From Nitrospinaceae bacterium (GTDB taxonomy: Bacteria; Nitrospinota; Nitrospinia; Nitrospinales; VA-1), in NCBI GenBank assembly GCA_029937655.1, contig JAPYPK010000004.1, positions 15,713 to 35,619 on the forward strand: a stretch of 19,907 nt of DNA, read 5' to 3'. Shown here piece by piece: positions 1 to 7,055 of this stretch. The position numbers and the translations under genes are program-made. Within the stretch, counting starts at the first letter, position 1, and every line of letters starts with the position of its first letter. The notes under the pieces are model-generated. The model did no database searches. It was given only the letters and a program-made list of their open reading frames with translations, and was not told the origin of the DNA.

Positions 1-533
1 TCTAGTCGGGCTATAATCATAAAGTCGGTTGATATTTGAACACTTTTACCGCGTTGGATTTTTTGGCTGAATATCTCAGGTTCTTGAAGCATTTGCTGAA
101 CACCTGGTTCCAGACTATTTCGCTTTGGAAAAACTTTATCTTCGATAATGACGGCAGAAACACCAGCCCTCTCAAGTTTGGTGACCATATACTCAAAATT
201 ATTAGCGTCCCCTCCCGTGTCGCCATCAACTATCATTGGCTTATGGGTAACAGCTAAAATTTCATTAATAGATTGAAGTCTTGAATCAAAGCTAACAACT
301 TCTATGTCGGGGTGCCCTTTTGATGCGGAGTCGGTCAGGCTGCTTTCCCATATTGCGTCGAATTCTCTTTGGACTGGGATTTGATTAGATTGTCCTTCAA
401 TACACGCATTATTTGCAATAATACCACTTAGTCCATTGTGGGCTTCAAGTACTCGGACGATCTCCTTTTTAGTAAGAAGTGCTTTTAATTTCCCGCGGCG
501 TACCTCAGGAAGAATATTATTCAAGAGTGTCAT
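1..533 (-). CDS. pepM: Phosphoenolpyruvate phosphomutase (PEP mutase), C-terminus beyond the window
   Basis: I translated this frame by hand from the ATG at 531-533. It is open for 177 codons to the window edge, so the gene is partial. The protein belongs to the isocitrate lyase/PEP mutase superfamily. It has an EAHNGLS stretch near residue 31, an SLTDSASKG loop near residue 67, the metal-binding DGDTGG near residue 104, and EDKVFPKRNS near residue 132. The last fits the EDK-x5-NS signature that separates PEP mutases from isocitrate and methylisocitrate lyases, which carry a KKCGH-type motif. PEP mutase isomerises phosphoenolpyruvate to phosphonopyruvate, the entry step of nearly all phosphonate biosynthesis. 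The gene starts 6 bases after the small upstream gene and is the last one seen of the rseP operon. No strong ribosome binding site is visible. Partner genes (phosphonopyruvate decarboxylase, aminotransferase, nucleotidyltransferase) would lie outside the window. Confidence 0.82.
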   Translation of the reverse strand, partial: MTLLNNILPEVRRGKLKALLTKKEIVRVLEAHNGLSGIIANNACIEGQSNQIPVQREFDAIWESSLTDSASKGHPDIEVVSFDSRLQSINEILAVTHKPMIVDGDTGGDANNFEYMVTKLERAGVSAVIIEDKVFPKRNSLEPGVQQMLQEPEIFSQKIQRGKSVQISTDFMIIARL

Positions 534-539
534 TTGATT

Positions 540-809
540 TTAAATAGAATTTTCGGGTTCAAGGCGCTCACGAATCCATGGCGGTAGGTAAACCGATTCC
601 AGGTCAAACTTTTTTAAGGTCTGAATAATGACTTCGCTTTGTTCTTGGCTTGAAAGCAAATTGTCGACAATGATTATGTCTTTCCCTTTCACCTTGCAGT
701 GGCCACTTTTAATCAAAATTTCTGGGTCGAATAAATTGCCGGGAATTATATCAATTGAAAGTTCCGCTGCTATTTTTTTTAGACTTTCTAATTGGGATAT
801 TGAATCCAT
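540..809 (-). CDS. Conserved-looking 89-residue hypothetical protein
   Basis: This short gene lies between rseP (25 bases upstream) and the PEP mutase gene (6 bases downstream), so it is very probably cotranscribed with both. The 89-residue product has no signal peptide or membrane segment and should be cytoplasmic. It shows a predicted alpha-beta pattern: a helical start, a short strand followed by IIPGNLFD, the stretch GHCKVKGKDIIIVD, and a C-terminal FDLESVYLPPWIRERLE. I have an impression of similar small proteins in deltaproteobacterial genomes with a 'C-R/K-x-K/R-G-K...DLE...PP' pattern, but I cannot name a family or function. The product starts at an ATG without a strong ribosome binding site. 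The lack of any other long frame here and the tight spacing support a real gene. Confidence 0.7.
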   Translation of the reverse strand: MDSISQLESLKKIAAELSIDIIPGNLFDPEILIKSGHCKVKGKDIIIVDNLLSSQEQSEVIIQTLKKFDLESVYLPPWIRERLEPENSI

Positions 810-834
810 TTTTTCAATGGTCGTAGAATCTTGT

Positions 835-2202
835 CTAATTGATGACTCGCACTATGTCATTATAGAAAGCGAAAACCATCAAGCTTATTAGCATGAAAAA
901 ACCTACCTGTTGAGCTAATTCTCTATTTTTTTCACTCACAGGTCGCCCTTTAATTATTTCTATGAGAAAAAACAAAATATGTCCTCCGTCCAAAATTGGA
1001 ATTGGGAGTAAATTAATCAAGCCAAGGTTGATGCTTAACAAAGCTGTTAGTCTAATGAATTCATTGAAACCTTGTTCGGCTTGTTCTCCATAAATTTGAA
1101 AGATCAATATGGGGCCACCAATTTGGTCTGCTGGAATTGATCCAAATAGCATTTTTTGGACGCTGATCGCGATCAAGGCAGTCATTTCCCAAGTTTCTTT
1201 CACCGCTCTTACGATCGAACCAAGCAAACCATACTGCTCAAGTACCATGCGACCACTCATCCCAATGCCAATCTCCCCAATTTCTATGTCCTTCCCATTT
1301 TTATCTTTAATTGTTTTTAGGGTTGGGATTAGAGGGATCAGTATTTCTGTCCCATTACGTTGAATTTTGAAAGTCAATGACTTCCCTGGCTTGTCCACCG
1401 CCGCTGGTCTAAGATCCAACCAGCCAAATATCCTGGTGTCTCCTACGGCGATAATACGATCATTAAGTTGAAGTCCCGCTTTTTCGGCTGCACTTTCTTT
1501 CTTGATGTAGCTAATAGTGTTCGAAAGTGGGGTTATGCCGATTAGACCGACTTGCTCTGTATCGCCAAAAAGATTCTTGATTTCTTCTGTGATGGGTGTG
1601 ATTTCTAAACTAATGATTCCTTTTGTCAAACGTTCAATTTGAAAATCGAGTTTCTCTCCGGGCGAATTATAGACTTTCTTTTGTAGTTCGCTCCAGAATC
1701 GAATTGGCTTGTTATTAACGGATATTACCTTGTCGCCTGTCTGAAGACCTGCCTCGAGGGCAGGTGAATTTGTTTTTACGGTTCCAATTACTGGACCTAT
1801 GGTTTCAACTCCTGCCATGTACACAAACACGTAGATAGCTAAAGCAAATAGAAAATTGAAGAATGGGCCGGCAAAAGCTATTAGAAGGCGATGGTGTGGT
1901 GGTGCGGCTGAGAATGAGCCTTCTTCATTTGTTTCTTCGCCAAGCTCCTCACCCTTCATTTTGACGTAACCGCCCAGTGGGATAGCTGCAATAATAAATT
2001 CAGTGCCCTGGGAAGTTGTCCCGAATAGTTTCTTTCCAAACCCTATGGAGAATTTCTCTACAATGACACCGCATTTTCGGGCAGCAAGAAAATGTCCTAA
2101 CTCATGGACAAAAATAAGCGCGGCTAAGCCCACTAGAAACGCGAATATTTTAAAGCCAACGGCTGATACAGCCTCGAGAGATATGGATGATATTTCAAAC
2201 AT
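835..2202 (-). CDS. rseP: RseP-family site-2 intramembrane zinc metalloprotease
   Basis: The 455-residue product is a site-2 protease of the inner membrane. In known RseP proteins it cleaves the transmembrane segment of anti-sigma factors such as RseA and clears remnant signal peptides. The zinc motif HELGH is at residues 33-37 in the first membrane helix, and GGYVKMKGEE follows near residue 77. Two PDZ domains lie at about 135-200 and 225-290. The second metal-binding motif, NLLPIPILDGGH, has its aspartate at 405 in a late membrane helix. Length and order match the family (about 450 residues). The ATG start is 19 bases after the lolA-like stop, so the two are probably translated from one message. 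The usual neighbour dxr is absent; lolA upstream and the DegP/DegQ proteases elsewhere in the window fit an envelope-stress role. Confidence 0.95.
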   Translation of the reverse strand: MFEISSISLEAVSAVGFKIFAFLVGLAALIFVHELGHFLAARKCGVIVEKFSIGFGKKLFGTTSQGTEFIIAAIPLGGYVKMKGEELGEETNEEGSFSAAPPHHRLLIAFAGPFFNFLFALAIYVFVYMAGVETIGPVIGTVKTNSPALEAGLQTGDKVISVNNKPIRFWSELQKKVYNSPGEKLDFQIERLTKGIISLEITPITEEIKNLFGDTEQVGLIGITPLSNTISYIKKESAAEKAGLQLNDRIIAVGDTRIFGWLDLRPAAVDKPGKSLTFKIQRNGTEILIPLIPTLKTIKDKNGKDIEIGEIGIGMSGRMVLEQYGLLGSIVRAVKETWEMTALIAISVQKMLFGSIPADQIGGPILIFQIYGEQAEQGFNEFIRLTALLSINLGLINLLPIPILDGGHILFFLIEIIKGRPVSEKNRELAQQVGFFMLISLMVFAFYNDIVRVIN

Positions 2203-2221
2203 AGTAATTTAAGGTGATTAT

Positions 2222-2875
2222 TTAGGGGCTAGGTGTAAAGTCTTGTATTTCTACTCCGGCAGGAACCTCGAAGTTGAAAACGCTTTCTGGTATTTTCTCG
2301 TTGATACGGATGGATCGAAACTTAATAGAAGTTTTGTTTCCAAGTTTATCATACACGGTCGCTCCTGTGATTTGGTAGTTATTTTTGTTTGCTCGAAGCA
2401 CAAGGCGGCTCAAACTACTTTCAACTTCTTTCGGGGTGAAAACAGCGACAAATTTATCTTTTTCAGTTAGAACCCGCACAATGTTAAAGATGTCTGTCAA
2501 AATTCCTTGTCCCGCAAGGAATAGAGCAGGAGTGTTTGACGAGTACACACTTTCAATAGGCATTTTTGTGACTTGTTCTTCTTCTGGCGTGTAAAGCCAT
2601 AAATTTTTTTGATTGCTAATAAGAACTTGTGGGTCTGGAGAGTTGTACACCCATTTCATTTTACCTGGTTTTTTGATCTGGACAGTTCCTCGGGTAACTT
2701 CGGTTCTATTTAACATCTTAACGAAGGCCTTCTGCTCGAAGTTTGCTTTTAAGGTTAGAACTGAATCGTAATTTTGCTGAATCGCCTTAACAGTTGCCAA
2801 TTCATCACTAAGAGCCCACGCGGGAACATGCCAATATAAAATAAAAATAAATAAAACTTTGGTTTGTCTTTTCAT
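2222..2875 (-). CDS. lolA: LolA-like periplasmic outer-membrane lipoprotein carrier
   Basis: This is a secreted protein of 217 residues with an N-terminal signal peptide: basic MKRQTK, a hydrophobic core, then a likely cut after the PAWA segment. The mature part follows the LolA pattern: a first helix with LKANFEQKAF, then KPGKMKWVYNSP, a strand with LWLYTPEEEQV, and a C-terminal strand pattern ending FEVPAGVEIQDF. LolA carries lipoproteins through the periplasm from LolCDE to the outer membrane. I start it at the ATG at 2873-2875 because an AAGG element lies 5 bases before it; the upstream in-frame GTG at 2879-2881 overlaps that element. The gene sits between purN and rseP in the same direction. 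Many genomes of this type carry several LolA-like proteins, so the exact cargo is uncertain. Confidence 0.88.
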   Translation of the reverse strand: MKRQTKVLFIFILYWHVPAWALSDELATVKAIQQNYDSVLTLKANFEQKAFVKMLNRTEVTRGTVQIKKPGKMKWVYNSPDPQVLISNQKNLWLYTPEEEQVTKMPIESVYSSNTPALFLAGQGILTDIFNIVRVLTEKDKFVAVFTPKEVESSLSRLVLRANKNNYQITGATVYDKLGNKTSIKFRSIRINEKIPESVFNFEVPAGVEIQDFTPSP

Positions 2876-2880
2876 GAACA

Positions 2881-2884
2881 CCTT
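2881..2884 (-). promoter_or_regulatory. Shine-Dalgarno element that sets the lolA start
   Basis: AAGG on the minus strand lies 5 bases before the ATG at 2873-2875. The alternative GTG two codons upstream (2879-2881) overlaps this element and so cannot use it, which favours the ATG. Confidence 0.55.
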
Positions 2885-2900
2885 AGTGGAGTATACAGCG

Positions 2901-3551
2901 TTAAATTGTTTTGCTCGTCACGGTTCTACCATTTAATCTAATTTTGTTTTCCTGGATCATTTTAATTGCTTTTGGGTAAAGGTAATGTTCTTGTTCCAGG
3001 ATTCGTTTAGAGAGAGATTTTTCGTCATCGTTATCGTAAACTGGGACTACTGTTTGTAGAATAATAGGTCCGCTATCAACTCCGGAGTCGACGAAATGGA
3101 CAGTACATCCAGAAAACTTAACCCCATGATTTATAGCCTGTTTTTGAGCATTCAAACCCGGAAACGCTGGTAATAGGGAAGGGTGTATGTTTATAATTTT
3201 CTTTTCAAACGTCTGTATAATCTCTTCTCCTAGAATACGCATATACCCAGCAAGACAGATGAGGTCAATGGAAAACTCTTTTAATTTTAAAACGAGTGCT
3301 TTGTCGTATTCTTTGCTACTTGAGTAGTTAGAGGGATCGATGAAAATTGTTTTTATTTCATGCTTTTCAGCTCGTTTTAAGGCCATGGCATCTTTTGTGT
3401 TGCTAATTACTATGGAAAGATGAGCGTCCAATTCTTCTCGGTCAATACTGTCCATTATGGCTTGTAAGTTAGAACCGCGTCCGGAAACAAGAACGGCTAA
3501 TTTAAAAATATTCAATGGCACTTGGGGTGTCGATAGTTTTTTTATTGTCAT
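2901..3551 (-). CDS. purN: Phosphoribosylglycinamide formyltransferase (10-formyl-THF dependent)
   Basis: PurN transfers a formyl group from 10-formyltetrahydrofolate to GAR in the third step of purine synthesis, in the cytoplasm. The 216-residue product has the N-terminal phosphate-binding LVSGRGSNLQAI (about 21-32) and the folate-site stretch CLAGYMRILG (99-108). The catalytic triad is Asn121 and His123 in INIHPSLLPAFPG plus Asp159 in SGVDSGP; the 36-residue spacing from His to Asp matches E. coli His108/Asp144. The N-terminus is about 15 residues longer than usual, so the real start might lie further in, but no better-placed start with a ribosome binding site is obvious. It is separated by 191 bases from the LpxC fusion gene upstream and by 19-25 bases from lolA downstream, so it may head its own transcription unit. 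Confidence 0.95.
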   Translation of the reverse strand: MTIKKLSTPQVPLNIFKLAVLVSGRGSNLQAIMDSIDREELDAHLSIVISNTKDAMALKRAEKHEIKTIFIDPSNYSSSKEYDKALVLKLKEFSIDLICLAGYMRILGEEIIQTFEKKIINIHPSLLPAFPGLNAQKQAINHGVKFSGCTVHFVDSGVDSGPIILQTVVPVYDNDDEKSLSKRILEQEHYLYPKAIKMIQENKIRLNGRTVTSKTI

Positions 3552-3742
3552 GTCGTTGCTTACTCGGGCTTAGCATTTTTAAAAAATTAGGTGCAAATGA
3601 TTCATAAGTATTGTTTGTAGAGTTTTTTCGAGATGATTCGGTTTTGCAGCGATAAACTGAGTCTAAAAAAATCTAGATGGAGATGCTTCCTTACAATAGG
3701 GTCCGTTTAATTGATGTCGGCAAACTTAGGTTAAAACTGAAT

Positions 3743-5749
3743 TTACAGCGGATATTGAATATCTGCATTCGTTAAAGTTTTTAAAAGTCCTATGTTTTGG
3801 GTGTGTCCTGATTTATTTGCACGGATGTGTCCACGAATAGTTTTTCCTAAAAGGTAGAAGTCTCCTAGGATGTCAAGAATCTTATGTCGTGGGAACTCAT
3901 TTTTAAATCTTAGTTCGGTGTTGATGATTTTTCCATCTCCCAACAGAATAAAGTTGTCGAGGTTCCCACCGGAAGCAAATCCCATTTTTGTTAATTGAGC
4001 GATATCTTCCATGAACCCGAACGTGCGCGCAGGAGCAATTTCTTTTTTAAAGTTTTCCTCACTCACATATTCAAAAGTATGATCCATTATTCCAATTGGA
4101 GTCGGGTATTCCATATGATAACTAACCTTGAATGTGTCACTAGGTTCAATGCTAATATGTGGGGTTCCTGGTTCTTGGGGGCCAAAAGTATATTTTTTAT
4201 CGACAATCAATTCTTGGGAAGGTTCGTCTTGTTCTTCAATTCCACCATTTTCGATTAACTCACAAAAATCTTTTGAGGACCCATCCATCACTGGAACTTC
4301 ATCGCCTACTTTTATAAGGAGGTTTGTGATGCGGTACATGTGTAGAACAGCCATGATATGTTCTATGGTAGCGACACTGGCTTTCCCTTTATGGAGTGTT
4401 GTGGAGTAATTGGTCGATTTAATGTTTTCAAGCCGAGCTGGGATAGTTTGACCATTGGAGATATTGCTGAAAATAATGCCGCTTTTCGGTGGTAGCGGTT
4501 GCAAGATGACCCCAGTTTTGAGCCCTTTATGAAGCCCACTTCCATATAATACTACGCTTCTTTTAAGCGTTCTTTGCGGAGGTTTATTAAATTTGTTAAG
4601 TTTTGTTTTCCCTTGTTGGGTCGTTAGTTGATTGATTCCTGGAGGCATTTGATTAAGAGAAATACGGTTCCGTGAAGGAGCAGTCGCAAGGATGCGGTCT
4701 AAAACAGAATGAAGTTCGCGAATGTTTTCTGGCCAATGATATTGACATAAGGCTTCAAGTGCATCTGAATCTACTTCGGGAGTAGGCAGTCCCTCTTTTT
4801 TCGATACTTCTTCTAGATGGTTACGAATCAAGGCAGGGATAATAGTCGAGTTTTCGCGCAGAGAGGGTACTCTGATAGTTGTGTTTCTAAATATTTTTAG
4901 TAGATCAGGATTAAACTGGTTTTGTTTAGAAAGTTTACTGAGGTTTTGAGATGAAGAAATGTATAAACGCGATGGCAATAATTTTTGTTTTTTAATTTCA
5001 TTAGAAAACAATAAATCGAATAATTTTTGTTGAGTAGTTTTGCTCAGAGCATCCACATTATCTAAATACACAGCTTGCGATATGGCTGGGTTTGTATCAA
5101 AAGTTTCGTTTGAAAATTTGAGAGATTTTTTTTCCGGCGGAAATAGAAAAGAGTTAATCTCATGTGCTGGTCTTGAAGAACAATTGAGTTTAATAAAAGG
5201 AAGGTTGCTTTTTGCGCTTTTTTGATGGATTGCTTGTGCGATGTATTCTTTGCCTGTTCCTGATTCCCCTAGAAAGAGCAGGGGGGTGTCTGATTGAGAA
5301 TGAAATTTAATAGCCTTTTGTGTTTCAATTAGGGAGGAAAAGCCGAATGGCGTCTCGTTAATTGTTTTTGTGGGCCGTTTTCTTTTGAGTCCTAAAGCAC
5401 TTTTAACAGATTGAGTCAAGCTGTCCATTGAGAACGGCTTTTCAATAAAGTCAAAAGCCCCAAGCTTTGTCGCTTTTACCGCCGTATCAATGGTCCCATG
5501 CCCAGACATGACCAGGACCTCTATTTCAGGGTGATACGTTTTGACAGTTCTCAATACCTCTATTCCATCCATTCCGGGAAGCCAGACATCAAGCAATAGA
5601 AGGTCTGGCGGATCTGATTGAATCATGTCGAGTGCATTAAGTCCGTCTTCAGTTACAGAAACATCATAACCCTCATCCGATAAAATTTCTTTGAGGGAAT
5701 TTGCAATATTCGTTTCGTCATCAACTACTAAGATGCGTTCTTTGGGCAA
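3743..5749 (-). CDS. lpxC: Response regulator / degenerate sigma-54-type AAA+ / LpxC fusion protein
   Basis: One continuous frame of 668 codons encodes three modules. Residues 1-120 form a receiver with acidic Asp10/Asp11, phospho-acceptor Asp54 (LLLLDVWLPGMDG), Ser82 and Lys104. Residues about 135-375 resemble a sigma-54 activator AAA+ domain: Walker A GESGTGKE (161-168) and the sensor II-like WPENIRELHS (339-348) remain. The GAFTGA loop is absent, Walker B is YLDN instead of FLDE, and the first arginine of the FRxDL segment is lost. No Fis-type helix-turn-helix follows. Instead, residues about 393-668 are a full LpxC: Glu463/His464 in TIEHIMAVL, His622, Lys623 and Asp626 in RHKILDILGD, and His649 in KSGHTQN. 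These match the zinc ligands and catalytic residues of E. coli LpxC (Glu78, His79, His238, Lys239, Asp242, His265). LpxC deacetylates UDP-3-O-acyl-GlcNAc, the committed step of lipid A synthesis. The start is TTG with a good ribosome binding site. The gene follows trmB by 36 bases. Confidence 0.93.
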   Translation of the reverse strand: MPKERILVVDDETNIANSLKEILSDEGYDVSVTEDGLNALDMIQSDPPDLLLLDVWLPGMDGIEVLRTVKTYHPEIEVLVMSGHGTIDTAVKATKLGAFDFIEKPFSMDSLTQSVKSALGLKRKRPTKTINETPFGFSSLIETQKAIKFHSQSDTPLLFLGESGTGKEYIAQAIHQKSAKSNLPFIKLNCSSRPAHEINSFLFPPEKKSLKFSNETFDTNPAISQAVYLDNVDALSKTTQQKLFDLLFSNEIKKQKLLPSRLYISSSQNLSKLSKQNQFNPDLLKIFRNTTIRVPSLRENSTIIPALIRNHLEEVSKKEGLPTPEVDSDALEALCQYHWPENIRELHSVLDRILATAPSRNRISLNQMPPGINQLTTQQGKTKLNKFNKPPQRTLKRSVVLYGSGLHKGLKTGVILQPLPPKSGIIFSNISNGQTIPARLENIKSTNYSTTLHKGKASVATIEHIMAVLHMYRITNLLIKVGDEVPVMDGSSKDFCELIENGGIEEQDEPSQELIVDKKYTFGPQEPGTPHISIEPSDTFKVSYHMEYPTPIGIMDHTFEYVSEENFKKEIAPARTFGFMEDIAQLTKMGFASGGNLDNFILLGDGKIINTELRFKNEFPRHKILDILGDFYLLGKTIRGHIRANKSGHTQNIGLLKTLTNADIQYPL

Positions 5750-5755
5750 GCTAGT

Positions 5756-5759
5756 CTCC
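5756..5759 (-). promoter_or_regulatory. Shine-Dalgarno element setting a TTG start of the LpxC fusion
   Basis: GGAG on the minus strand is 6 bases before the TTG at 5747-5749. No upstream in-frame ATG is available, and the receiver domain begins right after (MPKERILVVDD), so the TTG start is well supported. Confidence 0.65.
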
Positions 5760-5785
5760 GAACTTGAAGGTTAAAAGGGTGTGCT

Positions 5786-6415
5786 CTATTTTTTGTATTC
5801 TAAATAAAAAATCCGTTCTCCGGCGCTAATAAACTTTTTTTCGTATTTGCTTTTTGGGATTCCTTCCTTCTGGAATAGGAATGTACCAAGACCATTTTTA
5901 TTTTTCAACTGGTGATCTTTTTCAAAAAAATCAAGAATTTCCATGGCGTAAGCTTCGTGATCTGTTGCGATATGAATTTCACCACCGCACTTAAGTTTTT
6001 CGGCTAGACTTTTTATAAAATTCGGTTTGATCAACCTACGTTTATGGTGCCTTTTTTTTGGCCATGGGTCGGGAAAGTTTATGTAAACTCGATTGAGTTC
6101 TTCAGGGGCAAACAAGAGAGGAATTTTTTCTTTTGCGTCACCATATACGATACGGGCGTTGCAAATCTCATACTTAGCAATACGGGTGATGACTTTTCGG
6201 ATTCCTTTGTGGTAAAAATCAATTCCAATAAAGTTTTCATTAGGTTCTCGAATTCCCATTTCAATGATAAAGTTTCCAACTCCAAACCCGATTTCTAGGT
6301 TTAATGGATTACGGTTGCCAAACAACTCTCCCCAGTCAGGTCTAGTATCGATGTCGAGAAAGTTGGAGCTACTTTCTGCGATTTCTTCAAATGAAATAAG
6401 ATTTTTAAAAGACAT
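5786..6415 (-). CDS. trmB: tRNA (guanine-46-N7)-methyltransferase
   Basis: TrmB methylates N7 of G46 in the variable loop of tRNA using S-adenosylmethionine. The 209-residue product has the SAM-binding motif LEIGFGVGNFI (about 40-50), followed by FIGIDFYHKGI, the DAK acidic position after the third strand, and the family hallmark YINFPDPWPKKRHHKRRL near 110-127. The C-terminal FISAGERIFYLEYKK resembles the usual end of TrmB, where a G-E-x-I-Y/F pattern is seen. Length fits the family. It starts 22 bases after the greA stop and ends 36 bases before the LpxC fusion, so the three genes probably form one message. Confidence 0.95.
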   Translation of the reverse strand: MSFKNLISFEEIAESSSNFLDIDTRPDWGELFGNRNPLNLEIGFGVGNFIIEMGIREPNENFIGIDFYHKGIRKVITRIAKYEICNARIVYGDAKEKIPLLFAPEELNRVYINFPDPWPKKRHHKRRLIKPNFIKSLAEKLKCGGEIHIATDHEAYAMEILDFFEKDHQLKNKNGLGTFLFQKEGIPKSKYEKKFISAGERIFYLEYKK

Positions 6416-6437
6416 TAGATGCTTAAGCCTGGTTGCC

Positions 6438-6908
6438 TTATGAGTTGTCGTGAATGGTTTTTACGCTAATAACTTCGTACTCTATTTTTTTTTCTGGGAG
6501 GGAAACTATTATTTCGTCCCCTTTTTGCTTTCCCATTAGGGCTCTTCCAATAGGGGAACCAGGAGAAATTTTCCCGGCATCGGGATCTACATCCTCGGGA
6601 AACACAAGGTGAAATTTTTTTTCTTCTCCGGTTTGAATGTCAGCGAGTAATAACGTGCTGCCTAACCCGGATCTGTCCCTTGATATTCTTTCTATGTTAA
6701 GCGAAGTAACATCGCTTATCCTTTTTTGCAATAGGGAAATTCTAGCTTGGAGAAATGTTTGCCTTTCTTTTGCAGCCTTATATTCGGCGTTTTCTTTTAA
6801 ATCCCCATGTTCTCTTGCTACTAGTATTGCCTTTGGAATATCTACCTGCAACTCTTTTTGGGATTTCATAAGTTCATCATCGAGTTTCTTGATAATGGCC
6901 TGCTTCAT
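6438..6908 (-). CDS. greA: Transcription elongation factor GreA
   Basis: GreA binds the secondary channel of RNA polymerase and stimulates cleavage of backtracked RNA. The 156-residue product has the N-terminal coiled coil with the tip motif AREHGDLKENAEY, whose acidic Asp36 and Glu39 correspond to E. coli Asp41 and Glu44. The C-terminal FKBP-like domain contains GSPIGRALMGKQKGDE and ends in a strand-rich segment. I start at the ATG at 6906-6908 because GGAG lies 9 bases before it; an in-frame TTG five codons upstream overlaps that site. The N-terminus is a few residues shorter than E. coli GreA. It is the first gene of a minus-strand run (greA, trmB, LpxC fusion). The 147 bases before it probably hold the promoter, though I see no strong match to a sigma-70 consensus. 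Confidence 0.94.
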   Translation of the reverse strand: MKQAIIKKLDDELMKSQKELQVDIPKAILVAREHGDLKENAEYKAAKERQTFLQARISLLQKRISDVTSLNIERISRDRSGLGSTLLLADIQTGEEKKFHLVFPEDVDPDAGKISPGSPIGRALMGKQKGDEIIVSLPEKKIEYEVISVKTIHDNS

Positions 6909-6917
6909 GTAAATTTT

Positions 6918-6921
6918 CTCC
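6918..6921 (-). promoter_or_regulatory. Shine-Dalgarno element that sets the greA start
   Basis: GGAG on the minus strand, 9 bases before the ATG at 6906-6908. The longer frame starting with TTG at 6921-6923 overlaps this element, so the ATG is preferred. Confidence 0.6.
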
Positions 6922-7055
6922 AATTAAATTATGCGATTTCTATCATTAGATTAGTTACTCTATGTGTTCAATGCGTATTCTAAACAAGCCATTTCGCCTT
7001 GCGCGAGATAAAATTAGGTGCGTTTTTTTGTTCTATTATGTTAATTTCATATTAC

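Noticed and set aside
1..533. Possible frameshift in the PEP mutase frame
   Set aside because: Hand translation from 533 to the edge is open throughout with family motifs in order; the apparent interruption was only a different reading frame.
3552..3742. Terminator or promoter in the 191-base gap between the LpxC fusion and purN
   Set aside because: I found only a TCTA/TAGA-type weak stem and a TTGCCG with TATTGT at a 19-base spacing; neither is good enough to call, though a purN promoter here would make sense.
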